Assembly (NCBI RefSeq): GCF_000691145.1
Contig: NZ_ASJC01000008.1
Location: 62,001 to 126,000 of the forward strand
DNA length: 64,000 nucleotides
Direction: 5' to 3'
Source of the DNA: Bacillus altitudinis 41KF2b
Lineage (GTDB): Bacteria; Bacillota; Bacilli; Bacillales; Bacillaceae
The notes under the pieces were generated by a model. That model saw only the letters and a program-made list of their open reading frames with translations, was not told the origin of the DNA and did no database searches. Position numbers and translations under genes: made by a program. Below are positions 15,889 to 22,747 of this stretch, one piece after another. Every line of letters begins with the position of its first letter. Within the stretch, counting starts at the first letter, position 1.

Positions 15889-16293
15889 TTATTTGCTTCC
15901 TTTCTGCTGCTTATTTTGATGAAAGAGCCGTTCTGCAAGGATCAGGCCAGCTAAAGCAGCGGCTACTCCAGCAATGACTGAGAGCAGGATGTACATCATA
16001 CTTAAATTGAACTGCCCTGCCTGTAACAGAAGAACTGTCTCTTTAGAAAAGGTGGACATGGTCGTAAACCCGCCGCAAAACCCTGTTCCAATCAAAGCAG
16101 CAAGATCTTTTTTCCCTTTCTGAAATAGAAAGTATCCTGTCGCAAAACCAAGAAGTAGGCTGCCGGAAATGTTTTCAATCATCGTTGCATAGGGGAATGT
16201 CTGGCTGATGACGGTTTGGCTTAGTTCATATCTGCAAAGTGTACCAATCAATCCACCGATAAAAACGGCGAAATAAGTTTTCATCTGCATCAT
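15889..16293 (-). CDS. crcB: Fluoride channel subunit CrcB (FluC), first gene
   Basis: The 134-aa paralogue has the same four-helix plan and motifs (GGLIGTLCRYELSQ, NISGSLLLGFATG, GTGFCGGFTTMSTFSKE) plus a basic C-terminal tail. It overlaps the stop of the phosphodiesterase gene by 4 nt (ATGA) and abuts the second crcB, so the three genes form one operon. Two-gene crcB loci usually encode heterodimeric channels, with the subunits inserted in opposite orientations. Confidence 0.9.
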   Translation of the reverse strand: MMQMKTYFAVFIGGLIGTLCRYELSQTVISQTFPYATMIENISGSLLLGFATGYFLFQKGKKDLAALIGTGFCGGFTTMSTFSKETVLLLQAGQFNLSMMYILLSVIAGVAAALAGLILAERLFHQNKQQKGSK

Positions 16294-17045
16294 TTCTCCT
16301 TTTGAAAAAATAGCGGGTTATCCGTTACCACACCATCAATTGGGTATTTTTTGATTCGATCCGCTGTTTTTTGATCTTTTACAGTCCATATGAATACTTC
16401 CATTCCGAATGAATGAATACGATCAATCCACCATCTATTGATCATCGTTTTCTTCATATTAAGACCATTTGCAAACGAGCTGTATGCCGTTAACTTTCGT
16501 TTCGTTAGTTTAAATGCATCAGGCTTTATAATCAAAGCTGTGCGAAGAGAAGGGGCGAACGCTTTGATTCTTTGCAGTGCATGAACATCAAAAGATTGAA
16601 TCATGATATGACGAGAATAGGCAAACCGATTGATGATGCGGGCAACTGCCTTTTCGATTCCTATCTGCCGTTTTGGGTGTTTGATCTCGATCAATATCCC
16701 AATCCGCTGACTGTATCTTTCAAGAATTTCTTGTAATGTTGGAATTCGTTCATTCGTATACTGTTGGTCAAACCAGCTTCCTGCGTCCAGTTTTTTCAAC
16801 TGATCAAGTGTATAACTTTTGACTAAGCCGTTTCCGTTCGTCGTTCGATCAACGGTATCATCATGGATGACGACGACGTGCTGATCCATTGTCATTTGTA
16901 CATCTAATTCAATATAATCTGCTCCTTGCTCGACAGCTACATCAAACGCAGCGATTGTATTTTCTGGGGCGGCGCTTGATGACCCTCTATGTGCGATAAT
17001 ATACACTTGCTCCAGCTCCCTGACATAAGTTCTGGTCTTTATCAT
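16290..17045 (-). CDS. yhdW: Glycerophosphodiester phosphodiesterase (YhdW-like)
   Basis: The 251-aa GDPD TIM-barrel protein shows IIAHRGSSSAAPENTIAAF (catalytic His-Arg, Glu), DYIELDVQMTMDQHVVVIHDDTVDRTTNGNG (metal-binding Glu/Asp and second His), ILIEIKHP and VFIWTVKD. It hydrolyses glycerophosphodiesters to glycerol-3-phosphate and an alcohol. No signal peptide is seen, so it is cytoplasmic. The frame opens at ATG 17045 without a clear SD; a GTG at 17006, 4 nt after a GGAG and just before YIIAHRG, is a good alternative start. It is the first gene of the operon with two crcB genes. The pairing with fluoride channels matches B. subtilis yhdUVW. Confidence 0.88.
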   Translation of the reverse strand: MIKTRTYVRELEQVYIIAHRGSSSAAPENTIAAFDVAVEQGADYIELDVQMTMDQHVVVIHDDTVDRTTNGNGLVKSYTLDQLKKLDAGSWFDQQYTNERIPTLQEILERYSQRIGILIEIKHPKRQIGIEKAVARIINRFAYSRHIMIQSFDVHALQRIKAFAPSLRTALIIKPDAFKLTKRKLTAYSSFANGLNMKKTMINRWWIDRIHSFGMEVFIWTVKDQKTADRIKKYPIDGVVTDNPLFFQKEK

Positions 17046-17264
17046 ATCAAATGCTTTGGTGGTTTTCCTTCTTTACTATATGGAGAAGAAGAGCGCCGTA
17101 TTATCATGGAACCTCATGTACCGAAAAAGCTTGATGTATCATTTTGAAAAGTTTACAGGAATAGAGCAAGCTTTGATTGAGTAAACCTGAATTACATCAA
17201 TTTTTCTTCGATCAATTTTGTCCAAATCGTCAGCGTTCGTCAAAATATTAGTGCTTTCGTCATG

Positions 17265-17292
17265 TTGACTGAAAATTCTGATGTTTTATAAT
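17265..17292 (+). promoter_or_regulatory. Promoter of yhdX
   Basis: TTGACT (17265-17270), 16-bp spacer, TATAAT (17287-17292). This near-consensus sigma-A promoter lies 22 bp upstream of the yhdX start. Confidence 0.72.
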
Positions 17293-17313
17293 GATGAAAA
17301 GGAGGCGAGATGA

Positions 17314-17415
17314 TTGGGTAAAGGGAGAATTAGAGTGGAAGAACGTATTAAGGCCGAAACGGATGCTGAAATGTTTAAAGCGACTCTCCTTGATCAGGCT
17401 CAGAAGAAAAAGTAG
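17314..17415 (+). CDS. yhdX: Small conserved protein YhdX
   Basis: A 33-aa basic peptide beginning MGKGRIRVEERIKAETDAEM and ending in QKKK. It closely resembles B. subtilis YhdX (35 aa) and sits at the same place, between the phosphodiesterase and the MscS gene. The start is TTG, with GGAGGCGA 5-8 nt upstream. A near-consensus promoter precedes it and a strong terminator follows at 17467, so it forms its own short transcript of about 190 nt. Function is unknown; it is predicted to be a charged helix. Confidence 0.8.
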   Translation: MGKGRIRVEERIKAETDAEMFKATLLDQAQKKK

Positions 17416-17466
17416 TTTGCTGCCCGTCGATATGTCTCAAGCCAAAATTTCATAATTGAACATCAT

Positions 17467-17493
17467 GCCTCGGGATAGGTCCCGAGGCTTTTT
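17467..17493 (+). terminator. Terminator after yhdX
   Basis: GCCTCGGGA (17467-17475) and TCCCGAGGC (17480-17488) form a 9-bp GC-rich stem with a 4-nt loop and five T. Confidence 0.92.
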
Positions 17494-17579
17494 ATATAGA
17501 GGTTAGACATTTAAGAGAGGACATAAACGAAGGTTATATTATAAACTAGAGAGGATTGTTTTAAAGGAGAGAGACAGAG

Positions 17580-18668
17580 ATGTTTACACAAAAATGGATG
17601 GATACATATTTTACAGTCGATATTGCGATCCAAATAGGCATTAGCCTTTGTATTTTATTGCTTTTTTTATTACTTCGAAAAGTATTTACGAAATACTTGT
17701 TTCACCTGCTCTTTAAACTGACAAACCGGTCTAAAACCGAAGTCATTAACCAAATTGTCGTGGCGTTTGAAAAACCTGCGAGGCTGTTTTTTGTGGCACT
17801 AGGTTTATATTTTGCGTTAAGACAAGCCCCATACTTTGAGCACCATATGGATGTCATTGTCAAATTGTATAGATCCTCTATTATTTTGATGCTGACGTGG
17901 GGACTTTGTAATCTAACCGCAGCTTCTTCCTTCTTATTTCAAAAAGTGAATTCAAAATTTGAATTAGAGATGGATGATATTTTAGCGCCATTTTTATCAA
18001 AGGTTCTTCGTTTTATTATTATTGCACTGAGTATTAGCGTCATTGCACAAGAGTTTAATTATGATGTGAACGGACTTGTGGCTGGGCTTGGTCTAGGTGG
18101 TCTTGCTTTTGCGCTCGCTGCGCAGGATACAGTGGCGAACTTTTTTGGAGGAATTGTGATTATTACAGAGAAGCCTTTTACAATGGGCGATTTTGTAGAG
18201 ACTCCAAGTGTACTTGGAACTGTAGAGGACATTACCTTCCGAAGCACAAAATTTAGAACACCTGCTGAAGCGGTGGTGACCGTGCCAAATTCGACCCTTT
18301 CAAAGGAGCCGATCACAAATTGGACGAGAATGAATAAACGTCAAATTACGTTCTCTGTTCGCGTATCTTACAATACACCGAAAGAAAACATTGATAAGTG
18401 CATCAAACGTCTGAAACAAATGCTTTATGAGCATGATGGGGTTCATAAGGAAACGATAATGGTGAATTTCGATGTGCTGGCAGACAGCTATTTAAACTTA
18501 TTCTTTAACTTTTATACAAACACAACGGCTTGGTCTGAAAACCTGGATATTAAGCAGGATATTAACTATCGCATTATTGATATTTTCCATGAAGAAGGGG
18601 TAGAATTTGCTTTCCCTGGACAGACCATTTATATGAAACAAAAAGGTGAGAAACAGCTCGGTGAATAA
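17580..18668 (+). CDS. yhdY: MscS-family mechanosensitive channel (YhdY)
   Basis: The 362-aa protein has five N-terminal hydrophobic segments (about 15-35, 60-80, 95-115, 140-160 and 165-195) and the MscS pore-lining helix rich in Gly/Ala (GLVAGLGLGGLAFALAAQDTVANFFGGIVIITEKPF). The cytoplasmic beta domain follows (MGDFVETPSVLGTVEDITFRSTKFRTPAEAVVTVPNSTLSKEPITNWTRMNKR). It would release solutes during hypo-osmotic shock. GGAGAGAGACAG precedes the ATG. The sirtuin gene follows 14 nt downstream and is probably co-transcribed. Confidence 0.92.
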   Translation: MFTQKWMDTYFTVDIAIQIGISLCILLLFLLLRKVFTKYLFHLLFKLTNRSKTEVINQIVVAFEKPARLFFVALGLYFALRQAPYFEHHMDVIVKLYRSSIILMLTWGLCNLTAASSFLFQKVNSKFELEMDDILAPFLSKVLRFIIIALSISVIAQEFNYDVNGLVAGLGLGGLAFALAAQDTVANFFGGIVIITEKPFTMGDFVETPSVLGTVEDITFRSTKFRTPAEAVVTVPNSTLSKEPITNWTRMNKRQITFSVRVSYNTPKENIDKCIKRLKQMLYEHDGVHKETIMVNFDVLADSYLNLFFNFYTNTTAWSENLDIKQDINYRIIDIFHEEGVEFAFPGQTIYMKQKGEKQLGE

Positions 18669-18682
18669 AGGAGGAATGGTGG

Positions 18683-19429
18683 TTGGATCAAACAAAAGTG
18701 GCAGCGCTAAGAGAGAGATTATCAAAGGCCTCACATATTACGGTCCTTTCAGGTGCTGGGATGAGCACAGAATCGGGAATTCCCGATTTTAGATCAACAG
18801 GTGGACTATGGACAGAAGATACCTCTCGCATGGAGGCAATGAGCCGGTCTTACTTTTTATCACATCCTCATCAATTTTGGCCGAAATTCAAAGAATTGTT
18901 TCAAATGAAGATGAGTGGAGAGTACGAGCCAAATGCTGGACATGCTTTTTTAGCCAATTTAGAAAAGCAAGGAAAACGCGTGGATATTTTCACGCAAAAT
19001 ATCGATGGTCTGCATAAAAAAGCGGGAAGCCAGCATGTGTATGAACTGCATGGTTCCATTCAAACAGCTACATGTCCATCATGCGGGTCAACATACGAAC
19101 TGCCTTATTTATTACAAGAAGAGGTGCCGGTTTGTGAGCGGATTTCATCAGACGGCCGCACATGTGGACGAGTACTTAAAACAGATGTTGTCCTTTTTGG
19201 AGACATGGTGAAGCACTTTGATCAAGTGGAGAAATCGCTCCAGCAAACGGACATGCTGCTCGTCATGGGAACTTCCTTAGAAGTGGCACCAGCACGATAT
19301 ATTCCAGAAGATGCTGCTCATCATCCTTCCATCTTTAAGGTCATGATGAATTTAAGTGAAACGGAATTCGATCCGCTGTTTGATCTTGTCTTTCACGAAC
19401 GAATTGGCGAGCTTGTGAATGCTTTATAA
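18683..19429 (+). CDS. srtN: NAD-dependent protein deacetylase (sirtuin)
   Basis: The 248-aa sirtuin has the Rossmann motif GAGMSTESGIPDFRS, the active-site segment TQNIDGLHKKAGSQHVYELHGS (catalytic His), a Zn site with four Cys (CPSC ... CERISSDGRTCG) and VLFGDMV, MGTSLEVAPA. It removes acetyl groups from lysines using NAD+; in B. subtilis SrtN acts on acetyl-CoA synthetase among others. The start is a TTG behind AAAGGAGG, 14 nt after yhdY. A bidirectional terminator separates it from convergent yheN. Confidence 0.93.
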   Translation: MDQTKVAALRERLSKASHITVLSGAGMSTESGIPDFRSTGGLWTEDTSRMEAMSRSYFLSHPHQFWPKFKELFQMKMSGEYEPNAGHAFLANLEKQGKRVDIFTQNIDGLHKKAGSQHVYELHGSIQTATCPSCGSTYELPYLLQEEVPVCERISSDGRTCGRVLKTDVVLFGDMVKHFDQVEKSLQQTDMLLVMGTSLEVAPARYIPEDAAHHPSIFKVMMNLSETEFDPLFDLVFHERIGELVNAL

Positions 19430-19438
19430 ATCATAAAA

Positions 19439-19467
19439 AACCCGCATCCAACAGGTGCGGGTTTTCT
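19439..19467. terminator. Bidirectional terminator between srtN and yheN
   Basis: AACCCGCA (19439-19446) and TGCGGGTT (19456-19463) form an 8-bp stem with A and T flanks. Confidence 0.88.
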
Positions 19468-20322
19468 TTATTGCTGTAGTGGCTTCATTGTTTCATCAAG
19501 GACTTCAAACGTGTAGCCCTTCGCCTTTAATTGTGTGATCAGACTGTTTAAGTATTTTGCGGTAGCTGGTTGATCATGCATTAAGATGATTTTTGGCTCT
19601 TTCGGGTACTTGGTTTCAAGCACTTGCAGCTGATTTAATACTTCTGGTACATATTTTGAGCTTTTATATTTCCAGTCAAGACTGTCAATGGTCCAGTCCC
19701 AGTATACAAAGCCTTTTTGTTTTAAACGTGTTTTTTGCTGGTCTGTTAAGTTTGGAGAACTGCCATAAGGTGTTCTCACAAGATGTGTATATTCACCAGT
19801 AACAGAAGCCAATATACGTTGATCTTCTTTCATCTCATTTACAGGAGAATCACTTTTTTGATAAAAGCGTTTCACATCATGCGTGATGCCATGAAGTCCT
19901 AATTGATGACCTTCTTGATGAAGTCTTTTCACAGCTGCTGGGTGTTCTTTGATTTGCGGCCCGAGCATAAAGAATGTGGCCTTCACTTGCTGTGATTTTA
20001 GCACATCTAACAGCTGATTTGATGTAGCAGAAGGGCCATCATCAAAGGTCAAAAAGATCGTTTGATCCGTTACATGTTTGTTTGGATTGATCTTAAAATG
20101 TGCATCTAATGTTTTTGGCGAATCATCTTTTGCTTTCAGACTTGTACTTGTGTCTCGAAATGGACTGCTCGCAGACACTTCATTCGGTTGATCTGCTGCC
20201 TGCATATTGGTTTTAGATATATCCCAAATGAAAAAAAGGATCAATGTCAGAATGACTAGACCAATTGCCTTTGAGAGCAGCATCGTGTTTGAAGGTGTCT
20301 GTTTTTTCGTAACCCGTTGCAT
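19468..20322 (-). CDS. yheN: Membrane-anchored polysaccharide deacetylase (YheN)
   Basis: The 284-aa protein has an N-terminal membrane anchor (about 15-35) and a NodB/CE4 domain: motif 1 TFDDGPSATS (catalytic and metal Asp), motif 2 LGLHGITHDV (metal His), motif 3 RTPYGSSPN, motif 4 DWTIDSLDW and motif 5 ILMHDQ. It probably deacetylates N-acetylglucosamine or muramic acid units in peptidoglycan or another envelope glycan. Length and position match B. subtilis YheN (282 aa). The substrate is not determinable from sequence. Confidence 0.9.
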   Translation of the reverse strand: MQRVTKKQTPSNTMLLSKAIGLVILTLILFFIWDISKTNMQAADQPNEVSASSPFRDTSTSLKAKDDSPKTLDAHFKINPNKHVTDQTIFLTFDDGPSATSNQLLDVLKSQQVKATFFMLGPQIKEHPAAVKRLHQEGHQLGLHGITHDVKRFYQKSDSPVNEMKEDQRILASVTGEYTHLVRTPYGSSPNLTDQQKTRLKQKGFVYWDWTIDSLDWKYKSSKYVPEVLNQLQVLETKYPKEPKIILMHDQPATAKYLNSLITQLKAKGYTFEVLDETMKPLQQ

Positions 20323-20470
20323 TACAATCGCTCCAATAAATCAGTAGTTTGTGTCGAATCATGTAGTGGATTCTGTCTTTTTTCGCTGTTTTTTGTCGTA
20401 CTCATATGGAGTAAGTATACAGGAAAAAAGAGCCTATGAATATAGAAGATGCTAAAAAATTGGAATCTTT

Positions 20471-20498
20471 TTGGTTATGAATCTATATTTGTTACAAT
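20471..20498 (+). promoter_or_regulatory. Candidate promoter of dat
   Basis: TTGGTT (20471-20476), 16-bp spacer, TACAAT (20493-20498), 120 bp before the dat ATG. A poor cre-like TTGAAACGTTTACA lies at 20545-20558. Confidence 0.5.
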
Positions 20499-20617
20499 AG
20501 AAGGTTATCCAGTCAAATGGATATGAAATAATTCTGAATAATCATTGAAACGTTTACATTTATCCGCTAAGATAGCATCAGATTCAACCATTAAGCAAAG
20601 CGAAGGGGAGATTCCAT

Positions 20618-21472
20618 ATGAAAGTATTGTACAATGGGGATTTTATTGAAAAAAAAGATGCACATGTTGATATTGAAGACAGAGGCTATCAATTTGGCGA
20701 CGGAGTCTATGAGGTCATCCGCGTATATAATGGAACTTTGTTTACATTAAAAGAGCATACTGAGCGTCTATTCAAGAGTGCAAAGGAAATCGGCATTCAT
20801 CTGCAAGGTACAGTATCCGATATGGAAGAGAATTTGAAGAAGCTAGTCGCAGATAATCAAGTGATTGATGGTGGCGTGTATATTCAAGTCACGCGAGGCG
20901 TCGCACCTCGTAAACATCAATATGGTGCACTTACCCCTCAGATTACGGCATATACATTTCAAGTGAAAAAGCCTATTCAAGAGCAGACAGCTGGTGCGAA
21001 AGCTCTATTGTCTGAAGATCTTCGCTGGTTAAGATGTGATATTAAAAGCTTAAACCTTTTATATAACGTCATGGAAAAGCAGAAAGCGTCTGAAGCTGGT
21101 GCGTTTGAAGCGATTTTAATAAGAGACGGCTTTGTGACAGAGGGAACGTCCTCGAATGTGTATGCCGTCATTGACGGTGTCATTCGTACACACCCAGCAA
21201 ATAACCTGATTTTAAACGGCATTACACGTAGAAAGCTGCTAGAGGTTTGTCAGGAAGAAGGATGTCGTGTGGAAGAAACCCGCATGAGTAAAGACGAACT
21301 TTTGCATGCGCAGGAAATTTTCATTAGTTCAACGACAGCTGAAGTGATTCCAATTGTAGAGATAGATGGTCAGCCAGTTGGGGAAGGTGTTCCAGGGGAG
21401 ATCACGAAGCGTGTACAGGAAGGGTTCCAGAAAAAAATTAAGCATGAAAGCGAAGCATCTATTTCTTCGTAA
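20618..21472 (+). CDS. dat: D-alanine aminotransferase
   Basis: The 284-aa class IV PLP transaminase shows [59 protein letters not shown] (PLP lysine in DIKSLN, about residue 146), [10 protein letters not shown] and [10 protein letters not shown]. It interconverts D-alanine and D-glutamate with their 2-oxo acids, feeding peptidoglycan synthesis. Length and signature match B. subtilis Dat (YheM). AAGGGGAG precedes the ATG. The terminator directly after the stop is followed by copy 2 of the structured repeat. The nhaC gene found next to dat in B. subtilis is absent. Confidence 0.94.
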   Translation: MKVLYNGDFIEKKDAHVDIEDRGYQFGDGVYEVIRVYNGTLFTLKEHTERLFKSAKEIGIHLQGTVSDMEENLKKLVADNQVIDGGVYIQVTRGVAPRKHQYGALTPQITAYTFQVKKPIQEQTAGAKALLSEDLRWLRCDIKSLNLLYNVMEKQKASEAGAFEAILIRDGFVTEGTSSNVYAVIDGVIRTHPANNLILNGITRRKLLEVCQEEGCRVEETRMSKDELLHAQEIFISSTTAEVIPIVEIDGQPVGEGVPGEITKRVQEGFQKKIKHESEASISS

Positions 21473-21478
21473 AAGGAA

Positions 21479-21508
21479 AAAGGCTGTAAACCAATGTTTA
21501 CAGCCTTT
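21479..21508 (+). terminator. Terminator after dat
   Basis: AAAGGCTGTAAA (21479-21490) pairs perfectly with TTTACAGCCTTT (21497-21508). Its last T bases merge into the repeat element that begins at 21507. Confidence 0.9.
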
Positions 21509-21680
21509 CAGCGTGTAGACAAACCCTCGCATTCTTTGTCAGTCCTGCGTGCTGGTGCTCACGAATGTGAAATTCGCTCCGCGCCAGTACTCGTCCTTCC
21601 TAGGGCTGCAAAGGTTTTCTATCACGCTGAAAAGAAGACAAAGGGCTAAAATCAAGTTCTTTTAGCCTTTTGTGATGACA
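21507..21680 (+). repeat. Structured intergenic repeat, copy 2 of 3
   Basis: Same family as 8438-8612 and 52199-52372. Outer stem TTCAGCGTG (21507-21515)/CACGCTGAA (21623-21631); inner stem GTGCTGGTGC (21549-21558)/GCGCCAGTAC (21581-21590), with two G-T pairs. The terminal hairpin is degraded here: GACAAAGGGCTAAAA (21637-21651) pairs with TTTTAGCCTTTTGT (21660-21673). No second terminator copy follows; the element runs into the stop of the UspA gene. It lies between convergent dat and yheK. Confidence 0.85.
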
Positions 21681-21681
21681 T

Positions 21682-22188
21682 TTATTTCACGATCAGTACA
21701 GGTATATCTGATTTGGACGATAACTTTTCACTCACACTGCCAAAGAGCATTTTTTTCAATCTGCTTTGGTCACGTGCTCCCATGACGATGAGGTCTGCTG
21801 AAATCTCTTCAGCGTATTCGATAATCGCTTCTGCAGGCTCCCCTTCAACAATTTCAATCGCAGCTTCAAACTGCTCTTCATTTAACAGCATTCTTGCTTC
21901 TGCAACGACCTCTTCTGTATGGTCTTCAAAAATCAAGGGACTTTGCTGTTCATCATGAGGTACATACACAGGGGGTGTTTGAAGGTCTGCCATGCCGCCT
22001 CCGATATAAGCGCCGCCAGTCATTGGGCGAGGTGCATCAAACACCTGTCTGCTGGATTTCCCATCATGAGCGTAGGCAATGGTCAGCTTGGCATGCAACG
22101 TTTTGGCTAAAGCGATTGCCTTCTTTAATGCTTTCTTACTGTCTTCATGTCCATCAAACGCAACGACCATCCGATCAGCTTGAAACAA
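21682..22188 (-). CDS. yheK: UspA-family universal stress protein (YheK)
   Basis: The protein of about 168 aa has the Usp fold: N-terminal MVVAFDGHEDSKKALKKAIALAKTLHAKLTIAYAHD and the ATP-binding C-terminal motif DLIVMGARDQSRLKKMLFGSVSEKLSSKSDIPVLIVK (G-X2-G-X9-G-S type). A Gly/Pro-rich loop occupies about residues 55-85. A frame-open TTG at 22206 exists, but the TTG at 22188 is better spaced from AAAGGA, so I chose that. Position and size match B. subtilis YheK. The specific role is unknown. Confidence 0.85.
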   Translation of the reverse strand: MFQADRMVVAFDGHEDSKKALKKAIALAKTLHAKLTIAYAHDGKSSRQVFDAPRPMTGGAYIGGGMADLQTPPVYVPHDEQQSPLIFEDHTEEVVAEARMLLNEEQFEAAIEIVEGEPAEAIIEYAEEISADLIVMGARDQSRLKKMLFGSVSEKLSSKSDIPVLIVK

Positions 22189-22306
22189 TGTCCTCATTCC
22201 TTTCAAAAGGAGTCTATACGTTCATGGTATACCCGATATCTGAAAAAGATACACATAAAGGGTGTGAACTTTTTGTTAGAAAATTTCATTTATTGAAAAA
22301 TATTTA

Positions 22307-22334
22307 TTGACAAAATAGTGACAGCCACTATAAG
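22307..22334 (+). promoter_or_regulatory. Strong promoter of the bmr leader
   Basis: TTGACA (22307-22312), 16-bp spacer, TATAAG (22329-22334). It lies about 40 bp upstream of the leader ORF. Confidence 0.78.
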
Positions 22335-22371
22335 ATAAAAAAAGATTCAAGAGCCAAAAGGAGGAAATGTC

Positions 22372-22479
22372 ATGTGCAACATCATTGGAAGAATGAAATC
22401 AAACTGCATGAAAGGGTTGATTCACGTGACAATTACACCTTCATTGGTCATTGAAAAGGGACTCGTATGTTCCAATTGA
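22372..22479 (+). CDS. bmrB: Short leader peptide upstream of bmrCD (BmrB-like)
   Basis: A 35-codon ORF (begins MCNIIGRMKSNCMKG, ends KGLVCSN) lies behind GGAGG, 7 nt from its ATG, and shortly downstream of a strong promoter. Two rho-independent terminator-like hairpins follow at 22493 and 22541, before the exporter genes. In B. subtilis the bmrCD operon is controlled by ribosome-mediated attenuation on the leader ORF bmrB (54 codons), so layout and position suggest the same role. I cannot show sequence homology to BmrB from memory, so the symbol is by analogy. Confidence 0.6.
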   Translation: MCNIIGRMKSNCMKGLIHVTITPSLVIEKGLVCSN

Positions 22480-22492
22480 TCGGATGAATCAA

Positions 22493-22528
22493 GGCGTATG
22501 TTGCGTATTTGTCAACATGCGCCTTTTT
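22493..22528 (+). terminator. First attenuator-type hairpin in the bmr leader
   Basis: GGCGTATGTTG (22493-22503) pairs with CAACATGCGCC (22513-22523), 11 bp with one G-T pair, followed by five T. It begins 14 nt after the leader-peptide stop. Confidence 0.8.
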
Positions 22529-22540
22529 ATCATGTATAAA

Positions 22541-22576
22541 AGAGGCGTACCAGTCAGCTGGTTGCCTCTTTTTTTG
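22541..22576 (+). terminator. Second attenuator-type hairpin in the bmr leader
   Basis: AGAGGC (22541-22546) pairs with GCCTCT (22564-22569), with an inner ACCAG/CTGGT helix, followed by seven T. It is tandem with the hairpin at 22493. Confidence 0.8.
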
Positions 22577-22643
22577 TTGTATACATTTCGCATCTCGAAA
22601 TAATGGAATGCATCAACAACTAAATGAAGAGGAGTGAAAGCAT

Positions 22644-22727
22644 GTGAACATGCCAAAGGCAAGACAAATGACAAAAGCTCAAAAAACGAAACAAGGTGAC
22701 AATCAGGAAAATATAGAAAGCGGCTAG
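22644..22727 (+). CDS. Small basic peptide upstream of bmrC
   Basis: A 27-codon ORF starts at GTG 22644 (in-frame ATG at 22650) with GAGGAG about 9 nt upstream. It reads MNMPKARQMTKAQKTKQGDNQ and ends in ESG. It lies between the second attenuator hairpin and bmrC and would be co-transcribed with bmrCD. It is Lys/Gln-rich with no membrane segment. It could be a second leader peptide or a small protein; a chance ORF cannot be excluded. Confidence 0.45.
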   Translation: MNMPKARQMTKAQKTKQGDNQENIESG

Positions 22728-22747
22728 CTTTAAAAGGAGAGACAAAC

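Noticed and set aside
17046-17264. Fluoride riboswitch upstream of the yhdW-crcB-crcB operon
   Set aside because: Searched for the crcB-motif pseudoknot pattern; none was recognisable in the leader region.
20545-20558. cre site upstream of dat (TTGAAACGTTTACA)
   Set aside because: Two mismatches in conserved positions and no metabolic reason for CcpA control; noted only in the promoter entry.
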